11,235 nt of DNA. Origin: Desulfonatronaceae bacterium UBA663. Lineage in GTDB: Bacteria; Desulfobacterota; Desulfovibrionia; Desulfovibrionales; Desulfonatronaceae. Below are positions 1-5,937 of this stretch, piece by piece (within the stretch, counting starts at the first letter, position 1; each line of letters opens with the position of its first letter). The stretch covers positions 28,317 through 39,551 of the forward strand of contig DBNV01000076.1 of assembly GCA_002299865.1 (NCBI GenBank), given 5' to 3'. The translations under genes were made by a program, and so were the position numbers. A model generated the notes under the pieces. The model had not been told where the DNA came from, did not search any database, and worked only from the letters and a program-made list of their open reading frames with translations.

Positions 1-210
1 TTCCTGAATCTTCGGAATCAGCTTGCGCTCTCGGTCTCGCAGACGAAGCATAGTGGCCCTGTCGGTTTCCATGGTGGCTCTGTCCGCGGGATCGGCATGC
101 ACTTCCCTGCTGTCCGTCATCTCGTCGAGAGTCTCGACTCCCCTCTGGGAGAGATCCTGCAAGGTGTCCTTCAAAAGCTTTTCAAAAAACTGCATGTCCT
201 GCTGGTTCAT
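1..210 (-). CDS. dksA: RNA polymerase-binding transcription factor DksA, N-terminal part (cut by window edge)
   Basis: This is the first 70 codons of a minus-strand gene that continues beyond base 1. The ATG (bases 208-210 on the plus strand) is preceded by a good Shine-Dalgarno, TAAGGAG, with about 5 bases between. The peptide begins MNQQDMQFFEKLL and contains ADPADRAT at 39-46 followed by LRLRDRERKLIPKIQE. This matches the DksA coiled coil. D40, D43 and A45 correspond to the D-x-x-D-x-A coiled-coil-tip residues of E. coli DksA (D71/D74/A76), which enter the RNA polymerase secondary channel. The zinc-finger half lies outside the window and cannot be checked. In the known family the protein works with ppGpp at stringent-response promoters. 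A TraR/DksA-like paralogue is the only realistic alternative; the conserved tip favours true DksA. Confidence 0.9.
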   Translation of the reverse strand, partial: MNQQDMQFFEKLLKDTLQDLSQRGVETLDEMTDSREVHADPADRATMETDRATMLRLRDRERKLIPKIQE

Positions 211-259
211 GGTCGCTCCTTAAAGCCGATGATTTTAGTGCTGCGTCGTGGAATAAGGA

Positions 260-288
260 AATATACGTTGCCGGAGCGGGAATGGCAA
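260..288 (-). promoter_or_regulatory. Probable sigma70-type promoter of dksA
   Basis: Read on the minus strand, TTGCCA (plus-strand 283-288) is followed after exactly 17 bases by TATATT (260-265). Both hexamers are close to TTGACA/TATAAT (5/6 each). Transcription would begin near base 253, giving a leader of about 43 bases before the dksA ATG. This is pattern recognition only. Confidence 0.6.
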
Positions 289-294
289 TCCTTT

Positions 295-306
295 GAGGGT
301 ACCCTC
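295..306. promoter_or_regulatory. Perfect 12-bp palindrome, possible operator
   Basis: GAGGGTACCCTC is its own reverse complement. It lies directly upstream of the dksA -35 hexamer, where an activator or a shared divergent regulator would bind. A second dyad, GTGGAC-7-GTCCAC, follows at 309-327. No regulator can be named from sequence. Confidence 0.3.
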
Positions 307-504
307 CTGTGGACATTCTCGGTCCACCTGTTTAAGGGCCTTTTCGGTAAAAACGCCGCAATCTCTCAAAGAGAGCTAATAGCGTAGCATAATGCAGCAG
401 CCTTCGGTGTCAAGCCTGAAAAACGCAAGCTTAACGAATGCGAGGCCCTTATAGCGCGGCAGCCGGATAGATGCGGCCCGGACATTTGGAGCTTGCAGAC
501 CCGT

Positions 505-545
505 TCCTTGGAGAGTAGGCTTTCTCTTGTTCAAGGAGGTTTTTT
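505..545 (+). terminator. Terminator/attenuator-like hairpin in the leader of the reductase gene
   Basis: TCCTTG (505-510) pairs with CAAGGA (532-537). An inner stem pairs GAGAG (511-515) with CTCTT (524-528, one G-T pair), with a 3-base bulge on the right and an 8-base loop. Two Gs and six Ts (540-545) follow, as in an intrinsic terminator. It points rightward and sits 55 bases before the reductase ATG, with no rightward gene upstream. It would therefore act as an attenuator, or the real promoter lies downstream of it. The AAGGAGG inside the right arm is too far from the ATG to serve as its ribosome site. Confidence 0.3.
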
Positions 546-599
546 CTGCCCTTTGCCCCGTGTCTTCAATTGAACGTCGCAACAAAGGAGTGACGAGAT

Positions 600-2294
600 A
601 TGCATGTGCTCATCATCGGTGCGGTCGCCCTTGGACCGAAGGCGGCCTGTCGTCTGAAGCGGCTCGTGCCGGACGCACGTGTCACCATGATCGATCAAGG
701 ATTCCGTATTTCCTACGGCGGATGCGGCATTCCGTATTATGTCTCCGGGGACGTCAGCAGCGCCGACGAATTGCAGGTCACGAGCTTTCACATGCTCAGG
801 GATCCGAAGTTTTTTCAGGATGCCAAAGGCGTGGACGTATTGTCTCGCACCCGCGCTGAACGCATCGACCGAAGCGCCAAAATCGTGCAGGCCAGCGACT
901 TGAATACGGGACAAGCCTTGCAACTGGGCTATGACAAGCTGGTACTGGCCACGGGCAGTCGCCCCAGGCGGTTGGACCTGCCGGGCGAGGACCTGCCCGG
1001 GGTGTTCGCCGTGTCCAATCTGGAGGATGCCGAAGGCATCCGTTCCAGGATCGAAGCGGGCAAGGTGGGCAAGGCCGTGGTCATAGGCGCCGGATTCATT
1101 GGTCTGGAAATGGCCGAAGCCTTGACGGACATCTGGGGCGTGGAAACCACGGTGGTGGAAATTGCGAACCAGATCCTGCCTGGTTTTATCGGCGCGGACC
1201 TGGCCCAGATGGCCCGCAGCCACATGCAGGAGAAGGGCGTTTCTTTTCGGTTGTCCGCCAAGGTGCTGGGCTTCGCCGGTGAGGAGCGCGTGAACCGGGT
1301 GCTGTTGGAAGGCGAAGAGCTGGAGGCGGACCTGGTGATTGTATCCGCCGGGGTCATCCCCAATTCGGAATTGGCCATGGCAGCCGGATTGGAAGTTTCC
1401 TCCAAGGGCACGATCATCGTCAACACCCGGATGCAGACCTCGGACCCGGATATCTACGCCGGGGGCAATTGCGTTCAGGTGCCCAATCTGGTCACAGGCC
1501 AGCCCGGGTATTATCCCTTGGGGTCGTTGGCCAACCGTCAGGGACGGGTCATTGGCACGAACCTGGCCGGGGGCGATGCTGAATTCCCCGGCGCAGTGGG
1601 CGGCTTTGCGGTCAGGCTGTTTGAAATCTCCGTGGCCGGAGCCGGTTTGAGTCTGGAAACAGCCAAACACTGCGGGCTTGACGCCATCGGCGTCCATGTA
1701 GTTCAGTTCGATCGGGCCCATTTCTTTCCGGAAAAAGAATTGATGCATCTGGAGCTGGTGGTGGAAAAGACGGGGCGGGTCCTGGGCGTGCAAGGGTTGT
1801 GCGCGGGCGGCGACGGCCTGGTGGGCCGGGTCGGCGCCGTGGCCGCCCTGTTGAGCCGCCACCCCCATGTCTCTGAGATCGGCAACCTGGAATACCCCTA
1901 CTCCCCGCCGTTTTCCTCGGCCATGGACATCGTCAATGTCGCAGGCAACGCCGCTGAAAACATCCTGGCCGGATACAGCAAAACCTTGACCGTTTCGGAA
2001 TTTGCGACCCTGTGGGAAGGATCGCGCCACGATTTTCATGTTCTGGATTGCCGCGGACTGGCCAATGCCCAGCCTTTTCTGGAGAAATACCCGGATGTGT
2101 GGCACCACATCCCCCAGGATGAATTGCGGGCCAGGCTCGACGAAGTGCCCAGGGACAAGCGGCTCATCCTGTTCTGCAACGCGGGCGGCCGATCTTACGA
2201 AGCCCAGATCACTTTGGAGCAGGCGGGGATCACGGGGACGCGAAACCTGCAGGGCGGATTGGCGGCCCTGCGCAAGTACGGCATGGATATTTAG
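600..2294 (+). CDS. FAD/NAD(P)-dependent disulfide (persulfide/CoA-disulfide) reductase fused to a rhodanese domain
   Basis: The protein has 564 residues; the ATG at 600 follows AAAGGAG (584-590). Order of parts: N-terminal FAD Rossmann segment VLIIGAVALGPKAA (3-16, a variant of GxGxxG); the CoADR-type redox cysteine in YGGCGIPYY (C42, single cysteine rather than CxxxxC); the NAD-binding segment VVIGAGFIGLEMAEAL (160-175); a second flavin motif SDPDIYAGGNC (281-291); a dimerisation domain (about 330-455) with the family signature EYPYSPPFSSAMD; and a rhodanese domain (about 463-560) with DCRG (483-486) and active loop CNAGGRS (C526). This architecture is known from CoA-disulfide reductase-rhodanese/NADH-dependent persulfide reductases, which reduce persulfide sulfur, with the rhodanese passing sulfane sulfur to the flavin domain. 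A cytosolic role in polysulfide or thiol metabolism is inferred. Oddities: the usual acidic residue of the second flavin motif (GD) is N290, and the TAG stop is followed in frame by coding-like sequence. The exact substrate (CoA, glutathione or polysulfide) is unknown. Confidence 0.88.
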   Translation: MHVLIIGAVALGPKAACRLKRLVPDARVTMIDQGFRISYGGCGIPYYVSGDVSSADELQVTSFHMLRDPKFFQDAKGVDVLSRTRAERIDRSAKIVQASDLNTGQALQLGYDKLVLATGSRPRRLDLPGEDLPGVFAVSNLEDAEGIRSRIEAGKVGKAVVIGAGFIGLEMAEALTDIWGVETTVVEIANQILPGFIGADLAQMARSHMQEKGVSFRLSAKVLGFAGEERVNRVLLEGEELEADLVIVSAGVIPNSELAMAAGLEVSSKGTIIVNTRMQTSDPDIYAGGNCVQVPNLVTGQPGYYPLGSLANRQGRVIGTNLAGGDAEFPGAVGGFAVRLFEISVAGAGLSLETAKHCGLDAIGVHVVQFDRAHFFPEKELMHLELVVEKTGRVLGVQGLCAGGDGLVGRVGAVAALLSRHPHVSEIGNLEYPYSPPFSSAMDIVNVAGNAAENILAGYSKTLTVSEFATLWEGSRHDFHVLDCRGLANAQPFLEKYPDVWHHIPQDELRARLDEVPRDKRLILFCNAGGRSYEAQITLEQAGITGTRNLQGGLAALRKYGMDI

Positions 2295-2393
2295 CTGGCC
2301 TCGGTGGCCGAACAGGTCGGCCTGAAGCAGGGGGCGCAAAAACATGGCCGGCCGTTCTTCGATCAGGTTGCCGCATTTGTGCAGGGAAACTGA
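2295..2393 (+). other. In-frame, coding-like 32-codon extension after the reductase TAG stop
   Basis: From the base after the TAG (2292-2294) the same frame stays open for 32 codons to TGA (2391-2393). The peptide begins LASVAEQVGLKQ and ends FFDQVAAFVQGN. By hand count G/C is found at 25 of 32 first, 12 of 32 second and 23 of 32 third positions, the pattern expected of real codons in this genome. It could be an old C terminus lost to a recent nonsense mutation, a readthrough extension, or chance. I recognise no domain in it. Confidence 0.4.
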
Positions 2394-2456
2394 CGCTTCC
2401 GCGAGCCGCTGAAAATTTTTGCCGGCCCTTCATCACGTGCCTTCAGGTCGTTCAGG

Positions 2457-2675
2457 TTGCATTAGGAGCTTGTCCCAAACAGGCTGGGCTTTGCTTTTCA
2501 GCGTTGGTGCACTGTCTGACAGAGCCGAGATTCGTCAGTCCAAACGGTTGCCCAGCGCATATACCGCAATTCTTGGTTTGAAAAGCGCAATCGTTTGGCT
2601 ATACGAAGCCGGCGAGGGAGTTTGCAACAACGCTGAAAAGCAAAGCCCAGCCTGTAATCAAGGAATTTGATGCAA
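2457..2675. repeat. Long imperfect foldback (MITE-like) inverted-repeat element
   Basis: A perfect 28-bp inverted repeat (2479-2506 with 2628-2655, left arm starting ACAGGCTGGGCTTTGCT) extends after one mismatch by four more pairs (to 2511 and from 2623). Inside it, CCAAACGGTTGC (2540-2551) pairs with GCAATCGTTTGG (2587-2598) apart from one G-T. Stretches around 2524-2537 and 2601-2612 (GCCG then TTCGT) are also roughly complementary. Farther out TTGCAT (2457-2462) matches ATGCAA (2670-2675). The whole is one decayed hairpin of roughly 180-220 bp centred near 2567. It has no transposase and lies between convergent genes. I see no clear target-site duplication, so its exact ends are uncertain. 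It looks like a non-autonomous transposon relic. A terminator is less likely because the perfect outer arms are 121 bases apart. Confidence 0.65.
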
Positions 2676-2705
2676 TGCGACAAAACTCCAAATGCTCCCG
2701 ATCAA

Positions 2706-3221
2706 TCACAGCAGTTTTCGGGCTGCGTCCAGGGCCATTTCGTAATTCGGCTCCTGCCCAACCTCCTTGACCAGTTCCATGTACCGCACGATCCGTTGCG
2801 GGGAAACAATGAACACGGCCCGGGCCAATAAGCGCACCTCCTTGATGAGCACGCCGTACTGGGTGCCGAAGGAGGCGTCCTTGTAGTCCGAGAGGGTGGT
2901 CACGTTGGCTATTCCGGCCGCAGCGCACCAGCGCTTCTGGGCAAAGGGCAGGTCCATGCTGATCACTAGAATCCGGATGTCCGGCCCCAATCCAGCCGCT
3001 TCCTGATTGAAGCGCCGGGCCTCCAGATCACAGACCGAAGTGTCCAGGGACGGGACCGAGGCGATGATCGTGATTTTTTCCCCGCTGGAGGAAAAGCTGA
3101 ATGGTTTCATATTGTTATTCACTACATGAAAATCAGGCGCGGTGTCGCCTTCTTGAATGCCGTTGCCGACGAGAGTGACGGGCTGTCCCTTCAGGGTGAT
3201 CAATCCAAAACGCTCCTTCAT
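2706..3221 (-). CDS. tpx: Thiol peroxidase (Tpx, atypical 2-Cys peroxiredoxin)
   Basis: The protein has 171 residues, the usual Tpx size. It reduces H2O2 and organic peroxides using thioredoxin. The start chosen is the ATG at 3219-3221, preceded by AAGGAGA at good spacing. The frame is open further upstream, but that part is composition-driven and lacks Tpx similarity. Features: GDTAPDF (25-31), the peroxidatic cysteine in SLDTSVCD (C64, equivalent of E. coli C61), and the resolving cysteine in DLPFAQKRWC (C99, equivalent of C95), followed by VTTLSDYK. Both catalytic cysteines are present, so it should be active. It is convergent with the reductase-rhodanese gene, with the foldback element between their ends. 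Both are thiol-redox functions, but nothing shows co-regulation. Confidence 0.93.
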   Translation of the reverse strand: MKERFGLITLKGQPVTLVGNGIQEGDTAPDFHVVNNNMKPFSFSSSGEKITIIASVPSLDTSVCDLEARRFNQEAAGLGPDIRILVISMDLPFAQKRWCAAAGIANVTTLSDYKDASFGTQYGVLIKEVRLLARAVFIVSPQRIVRYMELVKEVGQEPNYEMALDAARKLL

Positions 3222-3283
3222 TGTCTTCTCCTTAGCTGCCGAGTGAGAGGGTTCCGGTCGCCGAAAGGGGCGGGCGGTCAAAT

Positions 3284-3355
3284 TCAATGGGTGCCCAAAG
3301 TCAGAGCGTCCGCAGTAAATGAGGCCGGAAGCATGGCTTGAATCCTGTCGCGCAT
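3284..3355 (-). CDS. Possible 23-residue leader peptide or gene remnant upstream of tpx
   Basis: On the minus strand an ATG at 3353-3355 is preceded by TGGAG six bases upstream and opens 23 codons (MRDRIQAMLPASF and onward) to TGA at 3284-3286, about 60 bases before the tpx start. The good ribosome site is the main support. The peptide is too short to classify, though its first residues recall the amphipathic start of many small proteins. It may be a non-functional ORF in the tpx 5' region, for which I found no clear promoter. Confidence 0.2.
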   Translation of the reverse strand: MRDRIQAMLPASFTADALTLGTH

Positions 3356-3397
3356 GAGAGTCTCCAGATGGATAAGGACGCCGGGCGCAAGACATAG

Positions 3398-3426
3398 TTG
3401 CGGGAATCCTAACCAGTATTTATAAA
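3398..3426 (+). promoter_or_regulatory. Possible promoter of the endonuclease III-related gene
   Basis: TTGCGG (3398-3403), 17 bases, then TATAAA (3421-3426). The expected transcript start is near 3433. This makes the ATG at 3434 leaderless and favours translation from the ATG at 3482, with a leader of about 49 bases. Confidence 0.45.
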
Positions 3427-3481
3427 GAATTCAATGAGCCGCCGCGGGGTTGGCCAATTCTTTTGCATACGAGTCGCTACA

Positions 3482-4165
3482 ATGCCTCGAATCACCACGG
3501 AATCGCTGCTGCAAATGTACCGGGCCATGCTTGAGACCCTCGGCCCGAGCCGATGGTGGCCGGCGCAAAGTCCTTTTGAAGTAGCCGTGGGCGTCATCCT
3601 CACCCAAAATACTACCTGGGGCAACGTGGAAAAGGCCATCGCCAACCTGCGCGAGCATGACCTCCTAACGCCCGGGCGCATGGCCACCGTTACCGATGAA
3701 GAACTGGAGCGGCACATTCAACCCTCGGGGTTCTATCGGCAAAAGACGCGCAACCTGCGGGCGTTCCTGAATTTTTTGGATGAGGCGGACGGGTTTGACT
3801 TCATCGGCCTGGAGCGCTGGGAAACCCCGGAATTGCGGGATCGCCTGCTCAAGGTCAAAGGCATTGGCCCGGAAACCGCGGACAGCATCTTGCTGTACGC
3901 TTTGGGCAGGCCGGTGTTCGTGGTGGACGCCTACACGGCGAGGATCTGCCATCGGCACGGCCTGGTTCCCGAGGACGTAGGGTACGACGAACTCCAGGCC
4001 CTGTTCACCGACCGCCTGCCCGAGGACGCGGTCCTGTTCAACGAATACCACGCGCTTCTGGTCCGGGTGGGCAAGGACTGGTGCCGCAAGAAAAAGCCGC
4101 TTTGCGCAGCCTGTCCGCTCAACGGAATGGGGCTTGAACCTGCTTGGTCGGTACTTGATCGGTGA
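3482..4165 (+). CDS. Endonuclease III-related HhH-GPD DNA glycosylase (COG2231/MagIII-like)
   Basis: The protein has 227 residues from the ATG at 3482. An in-frame ATG at 3434 would add 16 residues, but it coincides with the predicted transcript start and has no ribosome site; the site before 3482 is also weak. Motifs: FEVAVGVILTQNTTWGNVEKAI (about 32-53), typical of the endonuclease III fold; a helix-hairpin-helix LKVKGIGPETADSILL (123-138); and the catalytic aspartate in VFVVDAYTARI (D149). A C-terminal C-x6-C-x2-C (C201, C208, C211) recalls the iron-sulfur loop but lacks the fourth cysteine. At the position of the endonuclease III catalytic lysine (GVGRKTA) there is glutamate (GIGPETA, E131). 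It is therefore predicted to be a monofunctional base-excision glycosylase for damaged bases, such as alkylated purines as in Helicobacter MagIII, rather than a true Nth with lyase activity. That substrate is inferred from family resemblance. Confidence 0.85.
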   Translation: MPRITTESLLQMYRAMLETLGPSRWWPAQSPFEVAVGVILTQNTTWGNVEKAIANLREHDLLTPGRMATVTDEELERHIQPSGFYRQKTRNLRAFLNFLDEADGFDFIGLERWETPELRDRLLKVKGIGPETADSILLYALGRPVFVVDAYTARICHRHGLVPEDVGYDELQALFTDRLPEDAVLFNEYHALLVRVGKDWCRKKKPLCAACPLNGMGLEPAWSVLDR

Positions 4166-4287
4166 GGCTGGCGGGGCTTAGTGTCGCAAGTCTTGTCCTG
4201 AGTTTGTCGCAAGCTACCCCCCCAAGTCCCCCCGGAAAATGACACAGAGGGCCGGGGGTCATCCGCTGTGATCAATCGTCTGTGCCC

Positions 4288-5712
4288 TTATTCTCCGAGG
4301 ATGGTCAGGCTGGAAATTCGCTCCACCAGCAATCCCTGAGGTCGGATCAGGGAGGGAAGTTCCTTGCCCGGGGTCAAGGTGGTGATCACGGTCCGGCCCA
4401 GGATCCATCGGCCCGGCGTACTGGTGGGCGGGCTGCCGTGTTTCGGGAGCTGAACCCGCAAACCCCAGATGGAATGCAGGACTATGGGGCGCCCGGAAAC
4501 AGGATCAGGGCCGAGATAGAGCATGACATGACCGGGCATGTTCACGATGCTCAGCAGAGGCACGCCGTGCTCCAGGATATGTTTTTCCTTCTGCTTTGCG
4601 CTCAAATTTTCCAGTTCAATGACTCTCCCGGCCTGGGCCTGGGCGCGGGAATTGCGCGGCATGGCCAGGCCGAACAGGGCGTAAAGGTCTTGGATCAGGG
4701 CGGAGCAGTCCCGGTTTTCGAACAGGCCGCCCCAGCCGTACGGCCGGCCCAATAAGCCGTTGAGTACGCGACTGAAGTTGTCCGGCGTCGCGGCCATGGG
4801 CCAAGGCACGACGTAGTCGTCCGGGACGAGGATGCTCTCCAGTTCGGCCCAGCCGTCGGCACGGCGCAACGGCGCCAGCAGGGCGATCATGCCCGGAGGG
4901 GGCGGGATCGGGGAGCGCGGCAGCAGCATGCCCACGCGGCCGAGCAGGACAAATGCTCCGCTGCTGGTATGGGCGGGGACTTCGTCGCGCGTAAAACCGA
5001 ACAGGTCAGCGGAGCGGTAGACATCCATGAAGGCCTGGTCCGCCCAGGCCACCTCCCATGGACGGACCCAGCCCGAGACATGGGGGGTTCTCACCAGGTA
5101 CCAAGAGCCGTTCTGGGAAGCGTGGACCACCAGGACCGGCGTGCCCGCCGGGATCAGGGAGTTCTGGAGCATGTCAAAGGGAAACCCTTGGCCGGCGCTG
5201 GTCGGATCGTTGAACATGGGCTTGTGGGTGGGCAGCACGCGCAAGGCCGTCGTGACCACGGCTACGGCGGCCTGCATTCGCGAGGGATAGGATTCGACGG
5301 CGCTTTGCCGGGCCATTTCTTCCAGCCAGCCCGGAGGTAGAGGCAGCAGGTTTTCACCGTAGAGCGGTCTGGACTGGTATTGTTTCAGACCCCGGAAGGG
5401 ATCGCCGTTGTCCGTTTGTACGCCAAAGTCCGCGTCCCAGGGCGCGAAGCGGCGCTCCAGAAAATGTGCGGCCAAGCTTTGCCGCCGATCATCGGAAAGC
5501 AGTCTAGTCGCACCGGACAATCCTTGGATGTAGTATTCGACTCGTTGAGGCAAGACGCGCAGATCAGACACCTCGCCCAGGAGGTAGTCTTCGACTTGTT
5601 GAGGTAAGACGCGCGGATCAGATACCTCATCCAGGGGCGGCATCTTTGGCGCACAGGCCGGAAGCAGGCAAATGATCAGAAAAAACAGAAGAGTTTGCAC
5701 GAATTTTTGCAT
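4288..5712 (-). CDS. Lipoprotein NlpC/P60 peptidase with SH3b domains (cell-wall gamma-D-Glu-diamino acid endopeptidase type)
   Basis: The protein has 474 residues; the ATG (5710-5712) follows GGAG by seven bases. Residues 1-20 are a lipoprotein signal (MQKF, a hydrophobic run, then LLPAC; lipidated C20). Residues about 70-150 resemble the N-terminal stabilising domain of this peptidase group. Two SH3b-like domains follow (about 150-225 with GTPVLVV..GSWYLVRT..GWVRPWEVA, and about 240-305). The NlpC/P60 domain (about 315-450) shows GRPYGWGG followed by the catalytic cysteine in NRDCSALIQDLY (C336), H395 in MPGHVMLYLG and H413 in VLHSIWG, giving a complete Cys-His-His triad. Known relatives cleave the peptide stem of peptidoglycan at gamma-D-Glu-diaminopimelate and occur in Desulfovibrio. 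It should sit on the periplasmic side of a membrane and serve in wall turnover or recycling. Oddity: an 18-residue tandem duplication (residues 29-64). It stands alone, convergent with the glycosylase gene. Confidence 0.9.
   Translation of the reverse strand: MQKFVQTLLFFLIICLLPACAPKMPPLDEVSDPRVLPQQVEDYLLGEVSDLRVLPQRVEYYIQGLSGATRLLSDDRRQSLAAHFLERRFAPWDADFGVQTDNGDPFRGLKQYQSRPLYGENLLPLPPGWLEEMARQSAVESYPSRMQAAVAVVTTALRVLPTHKPMFNDPTSAGQGFPFDMLQNSLIPAGTPVLVVHASQNGSWYLVRTPHVSGWVRPWEVAWADQAFMDVYRSADLFGFTRDEVPAHTSSGAFVLLGRVGMLLPRSPIPPPPGMIALLAPLRRADGWAELESILVPDDYVVPWPMAATPDNFSRVLNGLLGRPYGWGGLFENRDCSALIQDLYALFGLAMPRNSRAQAQAGRVIELENLSAKQKEKHILEHGVPLLSIVNMPGHVMLYLGPDPVSGRPIVLHSIWGLRVQLPKHGSPPTSTPGRWILGRTVITTLTPGKELPSLIRPQGLLVERISSLTILGE
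5527..5634 (-). repeat. 54-bp in-frame tandem duplication within the lipoprotein gene
   Basis: Two adjacent 54-base units (about 5527-5580 and 5581-5634) differ at only a handful of sites and encode EVSDPRVLPQQVEDYLLG and EVSDLRVLPQRVEYYIQG. The unit length is a multiple of three, so the frame is kept. It lies just after the lipidated cysteine, in the linker between lipid anchor and folded domains. Confidence 0.85.
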
Positions 5713-5800
5713 GGATGGTCTCCGTGACGAGGACGTGGACGGCGTGTTTCGTTAAGGGGAGAGGCTACTGCTATCACGGCTGTATGAACTGCACATTCGA

Positions 5801-5831
5801 TCATTCGGCCTCCCCGGAAGGCCGACCATGA
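5801..5831. other. GC-rich stem-loop upstream of the lipoprotein gene
   Basis: CGGCCT (5806-5811) pairs with AGGCCG (5819-5824) around a 7-base loop, and the flanking TCAT (5801-5804) pairs with ATGA (5828-5831). There is no T-run close enough on either side for an intrinsic terminator. It may be a regulatory dyad or the decayed terminator of a lost gene. Confidence 0.3.
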
Positions 5832-5937
5832 AGGCGATACTTTTTGATCAAGCGCCAAGCGTTTAAGGTATCTTGTCCGGTCTTTTTCGTCGAGAGCAGG
5901 TTAAGGAGCAGCATGGGAAGATCGCGGTCCAAGCAGG

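Larger units (their letters stand above)
211..599. other. Divergent intergenic region between dksA and the reductase gene
   Basis: There is no convincing gene in these 389 bases; the frames that are open here are short and resemble nothing I know. The region holds the dksA promoter, a perfect 12-bp palindrome GAGGGTACCCTC (295-306) seven bases upstream of that promoter's -35 box, and an inverted repeat GTGGAC-7-GTCCAC (309-314/322-327). It also holds CTCTC-AAA-GAGAG (363-375), a terminator-like hairpin (505-545) and the 10-bp palindrome TTCAATTGAA (565-574). I found no convincing -35/-10 pair for the rightward gene. A weak candidate is TTGCAG, 17 bases, TAGGCT around 494-522. Confidence 0.5.

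Noticed and set aside
1552..1567. Sigma54-like TTGGCACG-4-TGGCC
   Set aside because: It lies deep inside the reductase coding region, and the -12 element lacks the TTGC form.
531..2345. A 604-codon open frame on the minus strand opposite the reductase-rhodanese gene
   Set aside because: It is rich in His, Gln, Gly and Arg, has no domain I recognise, and mirrors a strongly GC-biased real gene with all family motifs on the plus strand. It is a composition shadow.
2479..2655. Reading the long inverted repeat as a bidirectional terminator
   Set aside because: The outer arms are separated by about 120 bases and there is no T-run after either arm. A foldback element explains the inner and outer pairing better.
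3222..3395. N-terminal extension of Tpx to 229 residues
   Set aside because: The extra 58 residues have no Tpx similarity, and the ATG at 3219-3221 has a good ribosome site and gives the standard family length.
3434..3481. Upstream ATG for the endonuclease III-related gene
   Set aside because: No ribosome site, and it coincides with the start point expected from the predicted promoter. The added 16 residues are not part of the fold.
4228..4258. Hairpin CCCCCGG/CCGGGGG between the convergent glycosylase and lipoprotein genes
   Set aside because: The 16-base loop and lack of a T-run on either side make it a poor terminator. It may simply reflect C- and G-runs. A 9-base direct repeat TGTCGCAAG (4182, 4205) nearby is also too short to interpret.
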